Assembly: GCA_046316615.1 (NCBI GenBank)
Contig: JBKDAN010000047.1
Coordinates: 1-64,000, forward strand
Reading direction: 5' to 3'
Origin: BJHL01 sp040378885
Lineage (GTDB): Bacteria > Planctomycetota > Phycisphaerae > Phycisphaerales > UBA1924
DNA: 64,000 bases
The translations under genes and the position numbers were made by a program. Positions 8,609-16,708 of the stretch are shown in pieces. Every line of letters begins with the position of its first letter. The stretch's first letter is position 1. The notes under the pieces were generated by a model. That model searched no databases, was not told the DNA's origin, and saw nothing but the letters and a program-made list of their open reading frames with translations.

Positions 8609-8623
8609 CGGTTCAAGCTTTGT

Positions 8624-8653
8624 GGCACGAGCGAAGCCAAGGCGTAGCGTGCC
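8624..8653 (+). repeat. Hairpin after fliM (GGCACG/CGTGCC)
   Basis: Six-base arms GGCACG (8624-8629) and CGTGCC (8648-8653) with an 18-base loop, 15 bases after the fliM stop. No T-run follows, so it is more like an intergenic palindromic repeat than a classic terminator. Confidence 0.3.
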
Positions 8654-8668
8654 GCTCGGTGATATGGT

Positions 8669-9892
8669 GTGCGCGTGACGGCAAACGAAGGTCAAGTTGG
8701 TGGCGAAGGCACGACGAACGCGGTGGGCGTCGGGGTTGTTGTCATTGGGCGCAATGAGGGGGAACGGTTTCGGCGATGTGTGATGTCGCTGGTAGGAGAT
8801 GTTGGCGCGGGGGGCATACGACCGCCCACGGGGCCCGGCCTGACTGTTGTCTACGTGGATTCGGGATCGACTGACGGCAGCCAGCAGTTTGCGAAGGATG
8901 CCGGCGTTGAGGTGGTGGCTCTGGATATGTCCACTGCTTTTACTGCGGCACGAGCGCGAAACGCGGGGCTGGCACGGCTGCTGGAGATTGCGCCGCATGT
9001 GGAGTTTGTGCAGTTTGTGGATGGGGACTGTGAAGTGCATGCCAACTGGCTTGCGGCGGGAGCAGCAGCTCTGAGAGCGGAAGAGAAGTTCGCGGCGGTA
9101 AGTGGTCGGCTGCGAGAGCGGTTCCCTGAGCAAAGTTTGTACAACAAGCTGGCGGACATTGAGTGGGACAGGCCAATAGGTCTGGAGAATAGCTGCGGCG
9201 GCAACGCGATGTTTCGCGTGCGCGCCTTGCAGGAAGTGGGCGGGTATGACGCGACGCTGATTGCAGGCGAAGAGCCGGAGCTGTGTGCCCGGCTGCGGGC
9301 GAAGGGGTGGCTGATTCGGCGCATTGCAGATGAGATGGCCCTGCACGATCTGGCGATGTTCAAGCAGAAGCAGTGGCTGACGCGGGCGAAGCGGCATGGG
9401 TTTGCGATGCTGGAAGTAAGCCGATTCCGCACGGCCGCAAGCCGGGGATTGTTCAGTCAGCAGATGCGGAGCGCGGTGATTTGGGGGCTTGCGATTCCGG
9501 CAGTGATGTGGGCGTTTGCGATCAGTTTCATGCTGTGCGTTCTCACGGGTGGTCTGTATCTTGTCAGAAACTGGTTACTCCCCGTCGGCGAGCTTGCACC
9601 GAAACCCGCTGATCGCGTGTTGGAGTGGCTGGCGTTTGTGACAGCGGCCGCCGTTCTCATTCTGGTCGTGCCGGCGACACTGCTTTCGCTGCTGACAATT
9701 GCACAATGGCTGCGACTTGCGGCGAGGGCGCGGCGGGAGAAGCCACTGTCGTGGGGTGAGGCATTGCTGTATTCGCGGCTGCTATTAGCGAGCAAGGGAG
9801 CGAATGTGCGGGGTATGCTGCAGATGCTGGTGAGGCGTTGGCGCAAGGGGCCGACGAAGTTGATTGATTACAAGACTCAGGCGACTGCCTGA
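8669..9892 (+). CDS. Family 2 glycosyltransferase with two C-terminal membrane helices
   Basis: 407 residues. The GT-A core shows VVVIGRNEGERF at the start, YVDSGSTDGS for the nucleotide-sugar site, VQFVDGDCEV (DxD-like metal site), CGGNAMFRV, and EEPELCARLRAKGW as the catalytic-base region. Two hydrophobic segments (about 270-302 and 325-355) anchor it in the inner membrane. It probably adds a sugar to a lipid-linked glycan. It opens the polysaccharide cluster ending at 15160. The start is GTG 8669 or GTG 8675; no ribosome site decides. Confidence 0.87.
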   Translation: MRVTANEGQVGGEGTTNAVGVGVVVIGRNEGERFRRCVMSLVGDVGAGGIRPPTGPGLTVVYVDSGSTDGSQQFAKDAGVEVVALDMSTAFTAARARNAGLARLLEIAPHVEFVQFVDGDCEVHANWLAAGAAALRAEEKFAAVSGRLRERFPEQSLYNKLADIEWDRPIGLENSCGGNAMFRVRALQEVGGYDATLIAGEEPELCARLRAKGWLIRRIADEMALHDLAMFKQKQWLTRAKRHGFAMLEVSRFRTAASRGLFSQQMRSAVIWGLAIPAVMWAFAISFMLCVLTGGLYLVRNWLLPVGELAPKPADRVLEWLAFVTAAAVLILVVPATLLSLLTIAQWLRLAARARREKPLSWGEALLYSRLLLASKGANVRGMLQMLVRRWRKGPTKLIDYKTQATA

Positions 9893-10118
9893 ACGTCCGG
9901 GTATATGCCGCGGGGCCGTGCAGACGGAGCAACCAGACAATTTGCGACCGCGGATGGCCCTTGCCCGGTGGCAAGACAACGATTGCCGCCCTGCTATGGT
10001 CGATAATGCCATGGCTGGTTTGTCGGTTGTCCCCCTGCGTGCCATGTATGTCGAAGGTTGAATGCCAGAACGGTTCCGATGTCCAATTGCCTGCCACGTG
10101 CGATGCGGGAGGTGTGGC

Positions 10119-11414
10119 GTGATCCATTACATGACCAGCGAGGGGTTGGGCTCGCCTTGGGTTGGCAATGAGATTCGGATTGTGACGAAAGCGGGTGTGC
10201 CGGTGGTGCTGCATTGCATGCGCACGCCGGGAAAGATTCACTTCGACGCGCAATGGGCGAAGGAGATGCAGGGCAGCGCGAAGGCGTTGTACCCGCTGCC
10301 TGTCGGCAAGTTGGTGGTGAGCAACCTGGCGGCGCCGTTTGTGTTTGGCGGGCGCTGGATTGGTGCACTTGCGAATGCGGTGTTTGGCGAGCGAGAAAAT
10401 CTGCGAGCGCGAGTGGCGTGTCTGTCGCACTTCTTTGTCGCGTGCATGTGGGCGATGGATGTCCGCAAGCAGGATGTCACGCACATTCATGCGCAGTGGG
10501 CGTTCAGCAGCGCGAGTATCGCTATGTATGGCGCGTGGCTGCTGGGCAAGCCGTTTTCGTTCACTGGGCATGCGGTTGACTTGACCAAGCAGCGAGTTGC
10601 GCTGTGCGACAAGATCAAGCGGGCGAAGTTCATCATCGCCATCAGCGAGTGGCACAAGCGGTTCTACATCGAGCAAGATGGCGGCGCAACGAAGGACTTG
10701 GCGAGCAAGATTCATGTGGCGTACTGCGGGATTTATACGGATGAGATGGTGCCGCCGAGCGCAGAGCATCAGGCCCTCAGAGCCGGGCCTGATGGCACGT
10801 TTACGATTCTGAGCGCGGGGCGGCTGATCGGGAAGAAGGGTTTTCCGTACGTCATTGAAGCGTGCAAGCTGCTCAAAGATCGCGGCGTGAAGTTCCGCTG
10901 CGTGATTGCGGGTAGCGGGCCGGATGAAGCGATGTTGCGCGGCATGATTGAGAAGCTAGGCGTGGGTGACTGCGTGGAGATGACGGGGAAGGCTCTGCAG
11001 CAGGAGAAGATTCCAGCGTTCATGCATGACGGTGATGTGTTCACCCTTGCGTGCGTGTGGGCAGATGATGGCGATGTGGATGGATTGCCGCAACTGACGA
11101 TGGAAGCGATGGGATGCGGCTTGCCTGCGGTGACGACGCGGCTGGTGGGCAATCCTGATCTTGTGATGCATGAGAAGACGGGTTTGCTGGTGGAGCCGAA
11201 TGACGCGAAGGGCCTTGCGGACGCGCTGGAGCGGCTGGCGAAGGATCGCGCACTGGCGGCGAAGCTCGCGGTTGCGGGGCGCAAGCATGTGCTGGATGTG
11301 TTTGATATCACGCGGAGTCTGGAGCCGCTGATTTCGCAGTATCGTGCGGCGCTGCAGGCTGCTGGCAAGAGCGGAGAGACTCGCACGGCGCGTGCGGAGG
11401 AGAGGACAGCATGA
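10119..11414 (+). CDS. Family 4 glycosyltransferase
   Basis: 431 residues from GTG 10119, chosen because GGGAGGT lies five bases upstream; an ATG at 10062 lacks this and adds a poorly conserved lead. The GT-B fold is shown by the C-terminal Rossmann half: ILSAGRLIGKKGFPYVIEA, RCVIAGSGPDEAML, and E-x7-E equivalent within LPQLTMEAMGCGLPAVTT. Retaining transferases of this family use NDP-sugars for lipopolysaccharide or exopolysaccharide assembly. Its stop overlaps the hddA start by 4 bases, implying translational coupling and a shared pathway. Confidence 0.9.
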   Translation: MIHYMTSEGLGSPWVGNEIRIVTKAGVPVVLHCMRTPGKIHFDAQWAKEMQGSAKALYPLPVGKLVVSNLAAPFVFGGRWIGALANAVFGERENLRARVACLSHFFVACMWAMDVRKQDVTHIHAQWAFSSASIAMYGAWLLGKPFSFTGHAVDLTKQRVALCDKIKRAKFIIAISEWHKRFYIEQDGGATKDLASKIHVAYCGIYTDEMVPPSAEHQALRAGPDGTFTILSAGRLIGKKGFPYVIEACKLLKDRGVKFRCVIAGSGPDEAMLRGMIEKLGVGDCVEMTGKALQQEKIPAFMHDGDVFTLACVWADDGDVDGLPQLTMEAMGCGLPAVTTRLVGNPDLVMHEKTGLLVEPNDAKGLADALERLAKDRALAAKLAVAGRKHVLDVFDITRSLEPLISQYRAALQAAGKSGETRTARAEERTA

Positions 11415-12382
11415 TTATTTCGCAGACGCCGTATCGGGTGAGCTTTGCTGGCGGCGGCACGGATTTGCCTGCGTTTTATCGCCAGGAAGCTGGCGCAGTG
11501 CTGAGCGTGGCGATCACGAAGCACATGTACGTCGCGTTGAGCAAGCGCTTCGAGCCAAGCGTGCGCGTGGCGTACAGCAAGACGGAGATCGCGGACACGC
11601 GTGATGAGGTGCAGCACACGATTGTGAAGGCTGCGCTCAAAATGGTTGATCTTGGGCCCCACATGGAGATCGTGACGATCGGCGATGTGCCCGCGGGCAC
11701 GGGCATGGGGAGTAGCAGCACGCTGACTGTCGGGTTGCTGAATGCGCTGTATGCGATGAAGGGGAATGTGACCAGCCCGAAGAAGCTCGCGGAAGAGGCG
11801 AGCCGGATTGAGATTGACATTCTGGGCAGCCCGATCGGCAAGCAGGATCAGTACGCCGCGGCGTTCGGCGGGTTGAACTACATCCGCTTCAACAGCGACG
11901 ACAGCGTGGATGTGCAGCCTGTGCCGACAGCGGGCGAGACGCTGAAGGAACTGGAAAAGCGAGCGTTGATTCTCTACACCGAGAAGAAGCGCGATGCGAA
12001 TGACATTCTGAAGAAGCAGAGCGAAGGCACCGGCGAGAAGATGCGGCTGCTGCGCGAGATGCGCGATCTAGCGAGCGAGATGCGCGGCGTGATCAGTGGG
12101 CGTGGCAACCTTGATGAGTTCTCGCGGTTGCTGCACGTTGGCTGGGAACTGAAGCGCAGCATGGGTTTTGGGATCAGCGATCCGGTGATTGATGACATGT
12201 ACGCGGCAGCACGCAAGGCTGGTGCGCAGGGTGGCAAGCTACTTGGAGCGGGCGGTGGTGGGTTTGTCTTCCTACTTGCACCGCCGGAGAAGCACGACGC
12301 GATTCGCGAAGCGGTTGGCAAGCCGCGTGAGTTGAAGTTTGAAGTGGACCGGCTTGGAAGCAGGATCATTTTCATTTCGTAG
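11411..12382 (+). CDS. hddA: GHMP kinase, probable D-glycero-alpha-D-manno-heptose 7-phosphate kinase
   Basis: 323 residues beginning IISQTPYRVSFAGGGTDLP, the N-terminal signature of HddA-type sugar kinases. The GHMP ATP loop PAGTGMGSSSTLTVG is at about 97-111, and a C-terminal GGGGFVFL motif closes the fold. The enzyme phosphorylates C1 of heptose 7-phosphate on the way to GDP-heptose. This is supported by neighbours gmhA and hddC; a gmhB-type phosphatase is not in the window. It overlaps the preceding GT4 gene by 4 bases (ATGA). Confidence 0.85.
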   Translation: MIISQTPYRVSFAGGGTDLPAFYRQEAGAVLSVAITKHMYVALSKRFEPSVRVAYSKTEIADTRDEVQHTIVKAALKMVDLGPHMEIVTIGDVPAGTGMGSSSTLTVGLLNALYAMKGNVTSPKKLAEEASRIEIDILGSPIGKQDQYAAAFGGLNYIRFNSDDSVDVQPVPTAGETLKELEKRALILYTEKKRDANDILKKQSEGTGEKMRLLREMRDLASEMRGVISGRGNLDEFSRLLHVGWELKRSMGFGISDPVIDDMYAAARKAGAQGGKLLGAGGGGFVFLLAPPEKHDAIREAVGKPRELKFEVDRLGSRIIFIS

Positions 12383-12440
12383 GATGGGTCGCGGAGGTGC
12401 GGAGGTGCGGAGGGAAGCGGAGGAACGCGGAGTTGGAGAG
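12383..12440 (-). repeat. CT-rich intergenic repeat, copy 2 (minus orientation)
   Basis: On the minus strand this reads ACTCCGCGTTCCTCCGC, then repeated CTCCGCAC units, then CTCCGCGACC, matching the blocks at 7498-7545 and 18735-18786. It fills the gap between hddA and gmhA. Confidence 0.45.
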
Positions 12441-12548
12441 GTGTGGTCGGCGGTTGTCGGGTTTCGGGTGAACTGTTGCTGACTCTCTGTTTCACTCCGG
12501 TCATTCTCTGGTTTGTCTTCCGCTGTGTTGCAGTATTCGGAGGTTCTC

Positions 12549-13124
12549 ATGGGCGGCACGATGATCAATTCGGCTTCGGCATACTTCGCGGAGATGCAGC
12601 GGGCCGCCGCGGCGATGGACCAGCGGGCGATTGAGCGATACGCGGACCTCTTGTACGCCGCATGGCAGCGTGATGCGACGGTGCACATCTTCGGCAATGG
12701 CGGCAGCCATGCGAACGCGAGCCACACGGTTGCGGATTTCGTCAAGACGGCGATGGTGGACGGCAAGCGACGGCTGCGGGCGCTGTGCATGAGCGACAAC
12801 TTGCCGATGCTGACGGCGGTGGGCAATGACTTGAGCTACGCGGACTCGTTCGCATTTCAGCTTGAGAGCTACGCGCGACCTGGTGATGTCGCGGTCGCCA
12901 TCAGTTGTAGCGGCAACAGCCCGAACATCATCAAGGCTGTTGAGGTCGCCAAGAAGCTGGGTTTGACGGTCGTCGGGCTCACTGGGCTCAAGGGCGGCAA
13001 GCTCGGGCCCATGAGTGATGTGCACATCAATGTGCCCAGCGAGAACTTCGGGGTAATCGAAGATCTGCACATGAGCGTTGGGCACATTGCGGCGCAGATG
13101 TTTCACAACAGATTGAAGGGCTGA
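12549..13124 (+). CDS. gmhA: Phosphoheptose isomerase (SIS domain)
   Basis: 191 residues. The start ATG 12549 is fixed by GGAGGT four bases upstream. SIS-domain sugar-phosphate motifs are clear: HIFGNGGSHANASHTVADF, AVAISCSGNSPNIIKAVEVA and GLTGLKGGKL; the C-terminal EDLHMSVGHIAAQ is the GmhA-type substrate-site helix. GmhA converts sedoheptulose 7-phosphate to D-glycero-D-manno-heptose 7-phosphate, the substrate of the adjacent kinase HddA. Confidence 0.88.
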   Translation: MGGTMINSASAYFAEMQRAAAAMDQRAIERYADLLYAAWQRDATVHIFGNGGSHANASHTVADFVKTAMVDGKRRLRALCMSDNLPMLTAVGNDLSYADSFAFQLESYARPGDVAVAISCSGNSPNIIKAVEVAKKLGLTVVGLTGLKGGKLGPMSDVHINVPSENFGVIEDLHMSVGHIAAQMFHNRLKG

Positions 13125-13125
13125 A

Positions 13126-13217
13126 AAGTGGCCACATGGTGAATTGGCCACCTTTCCAAAGCAAGATCCCAGATCGATACATTGGGCCATTTGGCATTGT
13201 GACCATGTGGCCACTTT
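13126..13217. repeat. 16-bp perfect inverted repeat flanking a 60-base spacer
   Basis: Arms AAAGTGGCCACATGGT (13126-13141) and ACCATGTGGCCACTTT (13202-13217) are exact reverse complements. The spacer holds a third partial copy, TTGGCCACCTTT near 13144. The element fills the gap between gmhA and the epimerase gene; its right arm ends 12 bases before the next start. It may form a long RNA hairpin over the next ribosome site, bind a protein, or be a small mobile repeat. Confidence 0.55.
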
Positions 13218-13229
13218 CGCGGAGCGACT

Positions 13230-14351
13230 ATGCATGTTCTCATCACGGGCGGCGCGGGGTTCATCGGATCTCACACGGCGGACGCGCTGCTGAAGCTGGG
13301 GTACAAGGTGCGTGTGCTGGATTCCCTCGAGGAGCCGGTGCACCCGGGGCACAAAAAGCCTGCGTATCTCGATCCACGCATTGAGTTCGTCAAGGGCGAT
13401 GTTCGCGATGAGAAGGTACTTCTGGAGTGCCTGCGCGGCGTAGACGCGGTGTATCACCTGGCGGCGTTCCAGGATTACCTGCCCGTGTTCTCGCGGTACT
13501 TTGATGTAAACGTGACGAGTACGGCGCTCATCTACGAACTGATCGTGCGCGAGAAGCTGCCGGTCAAGAAGGTCATCGTGGCGAGCAGTCAGGCGACGCT
13601 GGGTGAAGGCGCGTATCGCGATGCCGATGGCAAGGTGTGCCTGCCTGATATTCGTGATGACGCGCAGTTGGCTCGCGGCGATTTTGAGTGCAAAGCGCCG
13701 AAGGGCTTTCGCGGGCCGGTCACGTGGATGGCGACGGATGAGACCGTTGCGAATCCGCAGAATCAGTACGGCATCAGCAAGATCGCGGAGGAAAAGGTTG
13801 CGCTGCACTTGGGCAAGCGGTATGGCATTCCCAGCGTCGCGATGCGGTACAGCATTGTGCAGGGGCCGCGGCAGAGCTTCTACAACGCCTACAGCGGGGC
13901 GTGTCGCATCTTCTGTCTGTCGTTTCATGTCGGACAAGAGCCGAGCATTTATGAGGACGGGCAGCAGATCCGCGACTTCGTGAACATTCATGACGTGGTG
14001 GACGCGAACCTGCTGTGCTTGCATGACTCGCGTGCGGACTACGAGATGTTCCACGTTGGTGGCGACAAGGCGTACACCGTTTCGCAATTCGCCAGCGCGG
14101 TCGCGGATGTCTTTGGAGTGAAGGGCTATGTGCCGAAGGCATGCGGCAAGTATCGCTTCGGTGATACCCGGCACATCTTCAGTGATGTGAGCAAGCTCAA
14201 GGCGCTGGGTTGGAAGCCCACACGCGGTGTGCACGACAGTGTGGATGCGTATCGCGGCTGGCTTCAGAGCGCGGACAACGTCGCGGCGATTCTTGATTAC
14301 GCGAACAAGGCGATGGCGAAGATGAACGTGGTGCGGGAGATCAAGAAGTAG
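13230..14351 (+). CDS. NAD-dependent epimerase/dehydratase (extended SDR)
   Basis: 373 residues. Dinucleotide-binding loop TGGAGFIGSH is at residues 6-15 and the catalytic pair YGISK is central; VASSQATLGEG stands where the usual S-S-x catalytic serine lies. The VLDSLEEPVHPG segment resembles dTDP-L-rhamnose 4-epimerase-type proteins. Context suggests it modifies an NDP-sugar, perhaps GDP-heptose, for the glycan made by this cluster; the exact substrate is not readable. In line with gmhA (upstream) and hddC (downstream). Confidence 0.83.
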   Translation: MHVLITGGAGFIGSHTADALLKLGYKVRVLDSLEEPVHPGHKKPAYLDPRIEFVKGDVRDEKVLLECLRGVDAVYHLAAFQDYLPVFSRYFDVNVTSTALIYELIVREKLPVKKVIVASSQATLGEGAYRDADGKVCLPDIRDDAQLARGDFECKAPKGFRGPVTWMATDETVANPQNQYGISKIAEEKVALHLGKRYGIPSVAMRYSIVQGPRQSFYNAYSGACRIFCLSFHVGQEPSIYEDGQQIRDFVNIHDVVDANLLCLHDSRADYEMFHVGGDKAYTVSQFASAVADVFGVKGYVPKACGKYRFGDTRHIFSDVSKLKALGWKPTRGVHDSVDAYRGWLQSADNVAAILDYANKAMAKMNVVREIKK

Positions 14352-14401
14352 GCATTGCGCATTACGATTTAGGGATCAGAGATTGGCGAAAGGCAGTGGT
14401 G

Positions 14402-15160
14402 ATGCGGATGCCGAACGACAACGTCAGGGTTCTATTGACGGCGGCGGGGGTGGGGTCGCGGCTGAAGCCGATCACGGACTCACTGCCTAAGGCGCTGGTG
14501 CCGATTGCAGGCAAGCCGCTGTTGCAGTATTGGTTTGATGCGTTTGCCCATGCGGGTATTCGGCATGTGCTCGTGAACACGCATCACATGCCGGATCAGA
14601 TTCGGGCTTTCCTCGCATCGCAGAATGCTTCGGGCAAGTTCGTCGCGAGTGAGACCTATGAGCCAGCACTGCTGGGTAGTGCGGGGACGATCTCGGCCAA
14701 TCAGGCGTTCGTGCCTCGTGACGGCGGCGATGTGCTCATCATTTACAGTGACAACCTCAGCAATGTTGATCTGGGCAAGTTCCTCGCGTTTCATCGCTCG
14801 CATGGCGATCCATTCACGATGCTGCTGTTCCGTGCACAATTTCCCGAGAAGTCCGGCATCGCTGAAGTTGCGGCGGATGGCAAGGTGCTGAGCTTTGTGG
14901 AGAAGCCCAAGCAGCCCAAGAGCGATCTGGCAAACGCGGGCATGTACGCGATGACAGCCGCGATGTGGCACGAGATCGCGTCGTGGAAGGCGTTTGACAT
15001 CGGATTTGATGTGCTGCCTCGGATTGTCGCCAGCGGGCGGATGCGAGCGATTGAACACGCGAAGGTTGCACGTGATGGCAAGCCGTATCACCGCGATATC
15101 GGCACGCACGAAAGCCTGTCGATTGCGAACGCGGAAGCGCCGGGTGTGTTTGGCGGATAA
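14402..15160 (+). CDS. hddC: Sugar nucleotidyltransferase, probable GDP-heptose synthase subunit HddC
   Basis: 252 residues. The signature loop LLTAAGVGSRLKPITDSLPK binds the nucleotide, with Lys of PKALVPIAGKP behind it; IYSDNLSNVDL carries the metal-binding Asp, and FVEKPKQP is the sugar-binding motif. This family transfers NMP to sugar 1-phosphates. With hddA and gmhA next door, GTP plus heptose 1-phosphate to GDP-heptose is the best guess; a glucose- or mannose-1-phosphate substrate is possible. GTG at 14396 is an alternative start. Confidence 0.8.
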   Translation: MRMPNDNVRVLLTAAGVGSRLKPITDSLPKALVPIAGKPLLQYWFDAFAHAGIRHVLVNTHHMPDQIRAFLASQNASGKFVASETYEPALLGSAGTISANQAFVPRDGGDVLIIYSDNLSNVDLGKFLAFHRSHGDPFTMLLFRAQFPEKSGIAEVAADGKVLSFVEKPKQPKSDLANAGMYAMTAAMWHEIASWKAFDIGFDVLPRIVASGRMRAIEHAKVARDGKPYHRDIGTHESLSIANAEAPGVFGG

Positions 15161-15214
15161 GAAGAACGCCCCACGGGATGTGGTGCTTGGTAGTGCGCGA
15201 ACTGTGATGCGAGT

Positions 15215-16399
15215 TCAACGGCGGCGGCGCGTCGATGCGATGCCAGCGAGAACGAGCATGCCCAACGTTGCGGGTGTGGGGATAGTGACGGTCCAGGCTT
15301 GCTCGTTGATGACCGCGAAGCCGGTGTTCAAGCTGCCAGTGCCGGCGAAGGTGAGACCGTCGCCGCTGACTTGGTTTATGCGGAGATTGGACCAATTGGC
15401 GAAGTCGATGCTGTTGGCGGTGAAGAGCTGGGCGGGTGTGAGGATCGCGCCGGCGGCGTGCGAGTAAATGTTGCCGCTGGCGAGCACCCAGAAGTCACCG
15501 TTCGCGCTTGCTTCGGTGGTGCCCAGATCAACCAGGGACGAGGTGATGAGTTGCGTACCGGTTGCGGCGGTCCAGCGGAAGAGGCCCTGGCCGGCGGATT
15601 GCGGCGCGTTGCTGTAGACAGAGTTCCACCGATAGAAGCCGTAGACGACCTGACCATCGCCCGAGAGGGCTTGGCCGCGGCTGGACTCTTGGAAGAAGAT
15701 GTCGCCGGGCGTGATGCCGGCGGGGCGAGAGAACGACGCGGCGGATTGGGCGTAGCGGATGGCACCTTGATTGCCCACTGGGCCTGCATCTGTGCCCAGA
15801 GCGGTCAAGCCGTCGCTGCTCATGCCAAACCACGAAACCTCGTCTGCGGGGGGGAATCCCGGATCGGTGAGAGTTTGTGAACTGGGATAGACACTGTCGA
15901 CTGCTTGCTCGACGTAGGCGCTCCCGTTCCAGTTGAAGGCCCGGCGTTGGGTAAAGTCGACGCCAGATTGATCAGCGAGCAGGCGCGAACCGTCGGCAGA
16001 GATGAAGCGGGCGAAGTGCGACTCGCTGCTGTCGTTCGACATCGCCGGGCTTGACCACGCGCCGCTGCGATGGACGTGGACTTGCTCGATGAATGGCAGA
16101 CCGATGCTGCGCATGCCGCTGAGGACGAAGTCGCCGTTGCTGGACGCACGGACGATGGTGGGGGTCTTGCCGATGACAGTGCCCAGCGACTGCCACGCGC
16201 CGCTGCGCATGCGGAAGACTTCGGTGCTGCTGTGGGCCAGGAGTGTGGAACCGTCGGCGCTCATGTCGCTGATGGTGGCTTTCTCGCCGCCTGGCAGGTT
16301 GATGACGGGTTGGAGCGATTGCGCGATCGCCGATGGACCGGCAAGGCCTGCACAGGCAACGCCGCTGGTAAGCAGCACGACGCGAGCGGAGATGGACAT
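15215..16399 (-). CDS. Secreted PEP-CTERM-like protein with seven internal repeats
   Basis: 394 residues from ATG 16399, supported by GAGGG five bases upstream. A signal peptide (ends about SAIAQ) leads into seven spaced copies of a [SG]-x-[DN]-G-x-x-[LV]-[LVA] motif: SADGSTLLAHS, SSNGDFVLSG, SADGSRLLADQ, SSDGLTALGTD, SGDGQVVYGFY, SANGDFWVLAS and SGDGLTFAGTG. Such repeats are typical of HAF-type beta-propeller proteins; seven copies fit one closed propeller. The tail TPATLGMLVLAGIASTRRRR is a PEP-CTERM-like sorting signal cut by an exosortase (inference). Ligand unknown. Confidence 0.78.
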   Translation of the reverse strand: MSISARVVLLTSGVACAGLAGPSAIAQSLQPVINLPGGEKATISDMSADGSTLLAHSSTEVFRMRSGAWQSLGTVIGKTPTIVRASSNGDFVLSGMRSIGLPFIEQVHVHRSGAWSSPAMSNDSSESHFARFISADGSRLLADQSGVDFTQRRAFNWNGSAYVEQAVDSVYPSSQTLTDPGFPPADEVSWFGMSSDGLTALGTDAGPVGNQGAIRYAQSAASFSRPAGITPGDIFFQESSRGQALSGDGQVVYGFYRWNSVYSNAPQSAGQGLFRWTAATGTQLITSSLVDLGTTEASANGDFWVLASGNIYSHAAGAILTPAQLFTANSIDFANWSNLRINQVSGDGLTFAGTGSLNTGFAVINEQAWTVTIPTPATLGMLVLAGIASTRRRR

Positions 16400-16640
16400 C
16401 GCAAACCCTCTTGGAGAAAGAACGCCCGACGCGTGCGACGCCTCCCAAGCGAGCGCGGGTCGGATACTCCATTCTGCATCCGAATTGGGCGGGCTGCCAG
16501 CAAAGTGGCGAGAATTCCGGGGCTGGCCGTGCAGTAACCGGCGGAGAGACCCTGTGTTCGGGGTTTGGACGAGCGGGTTTCTGCGCAGCGCGGCCAGATC
16601 GGGCATCTGGGGCCGTTCGCGGTTGGTATGTGGGCAGCGC

Positions 16641-16680
16641 GAAAGAAAAAGCGTCCCGCGGTTGTGCCGGCGGGACGCTT
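16641..16680 (-). terminator. Rho-independent terminator for nuoH
   Basis: A perfect 11-base stem, AAGCGTCCCGC (16649-16659) with GCGGGACGCTT (16670-16680), and a 10-base loop; on the minus strand it is followed by TTTTTCTTTC. Placed 29 bases after the nuoH stop. Confidence 0.85.
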
Positions 16681-16708
16681 GCTGAAGGCGAAGGGGATGC
16701 GAGAGGGC

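Noticed and set aside
12501..14234. 577-residue open frame antisense to gmhA and the epimerase
   Set aside because: Overlaps two clear genes on the other strand and shows no recognisable domain.
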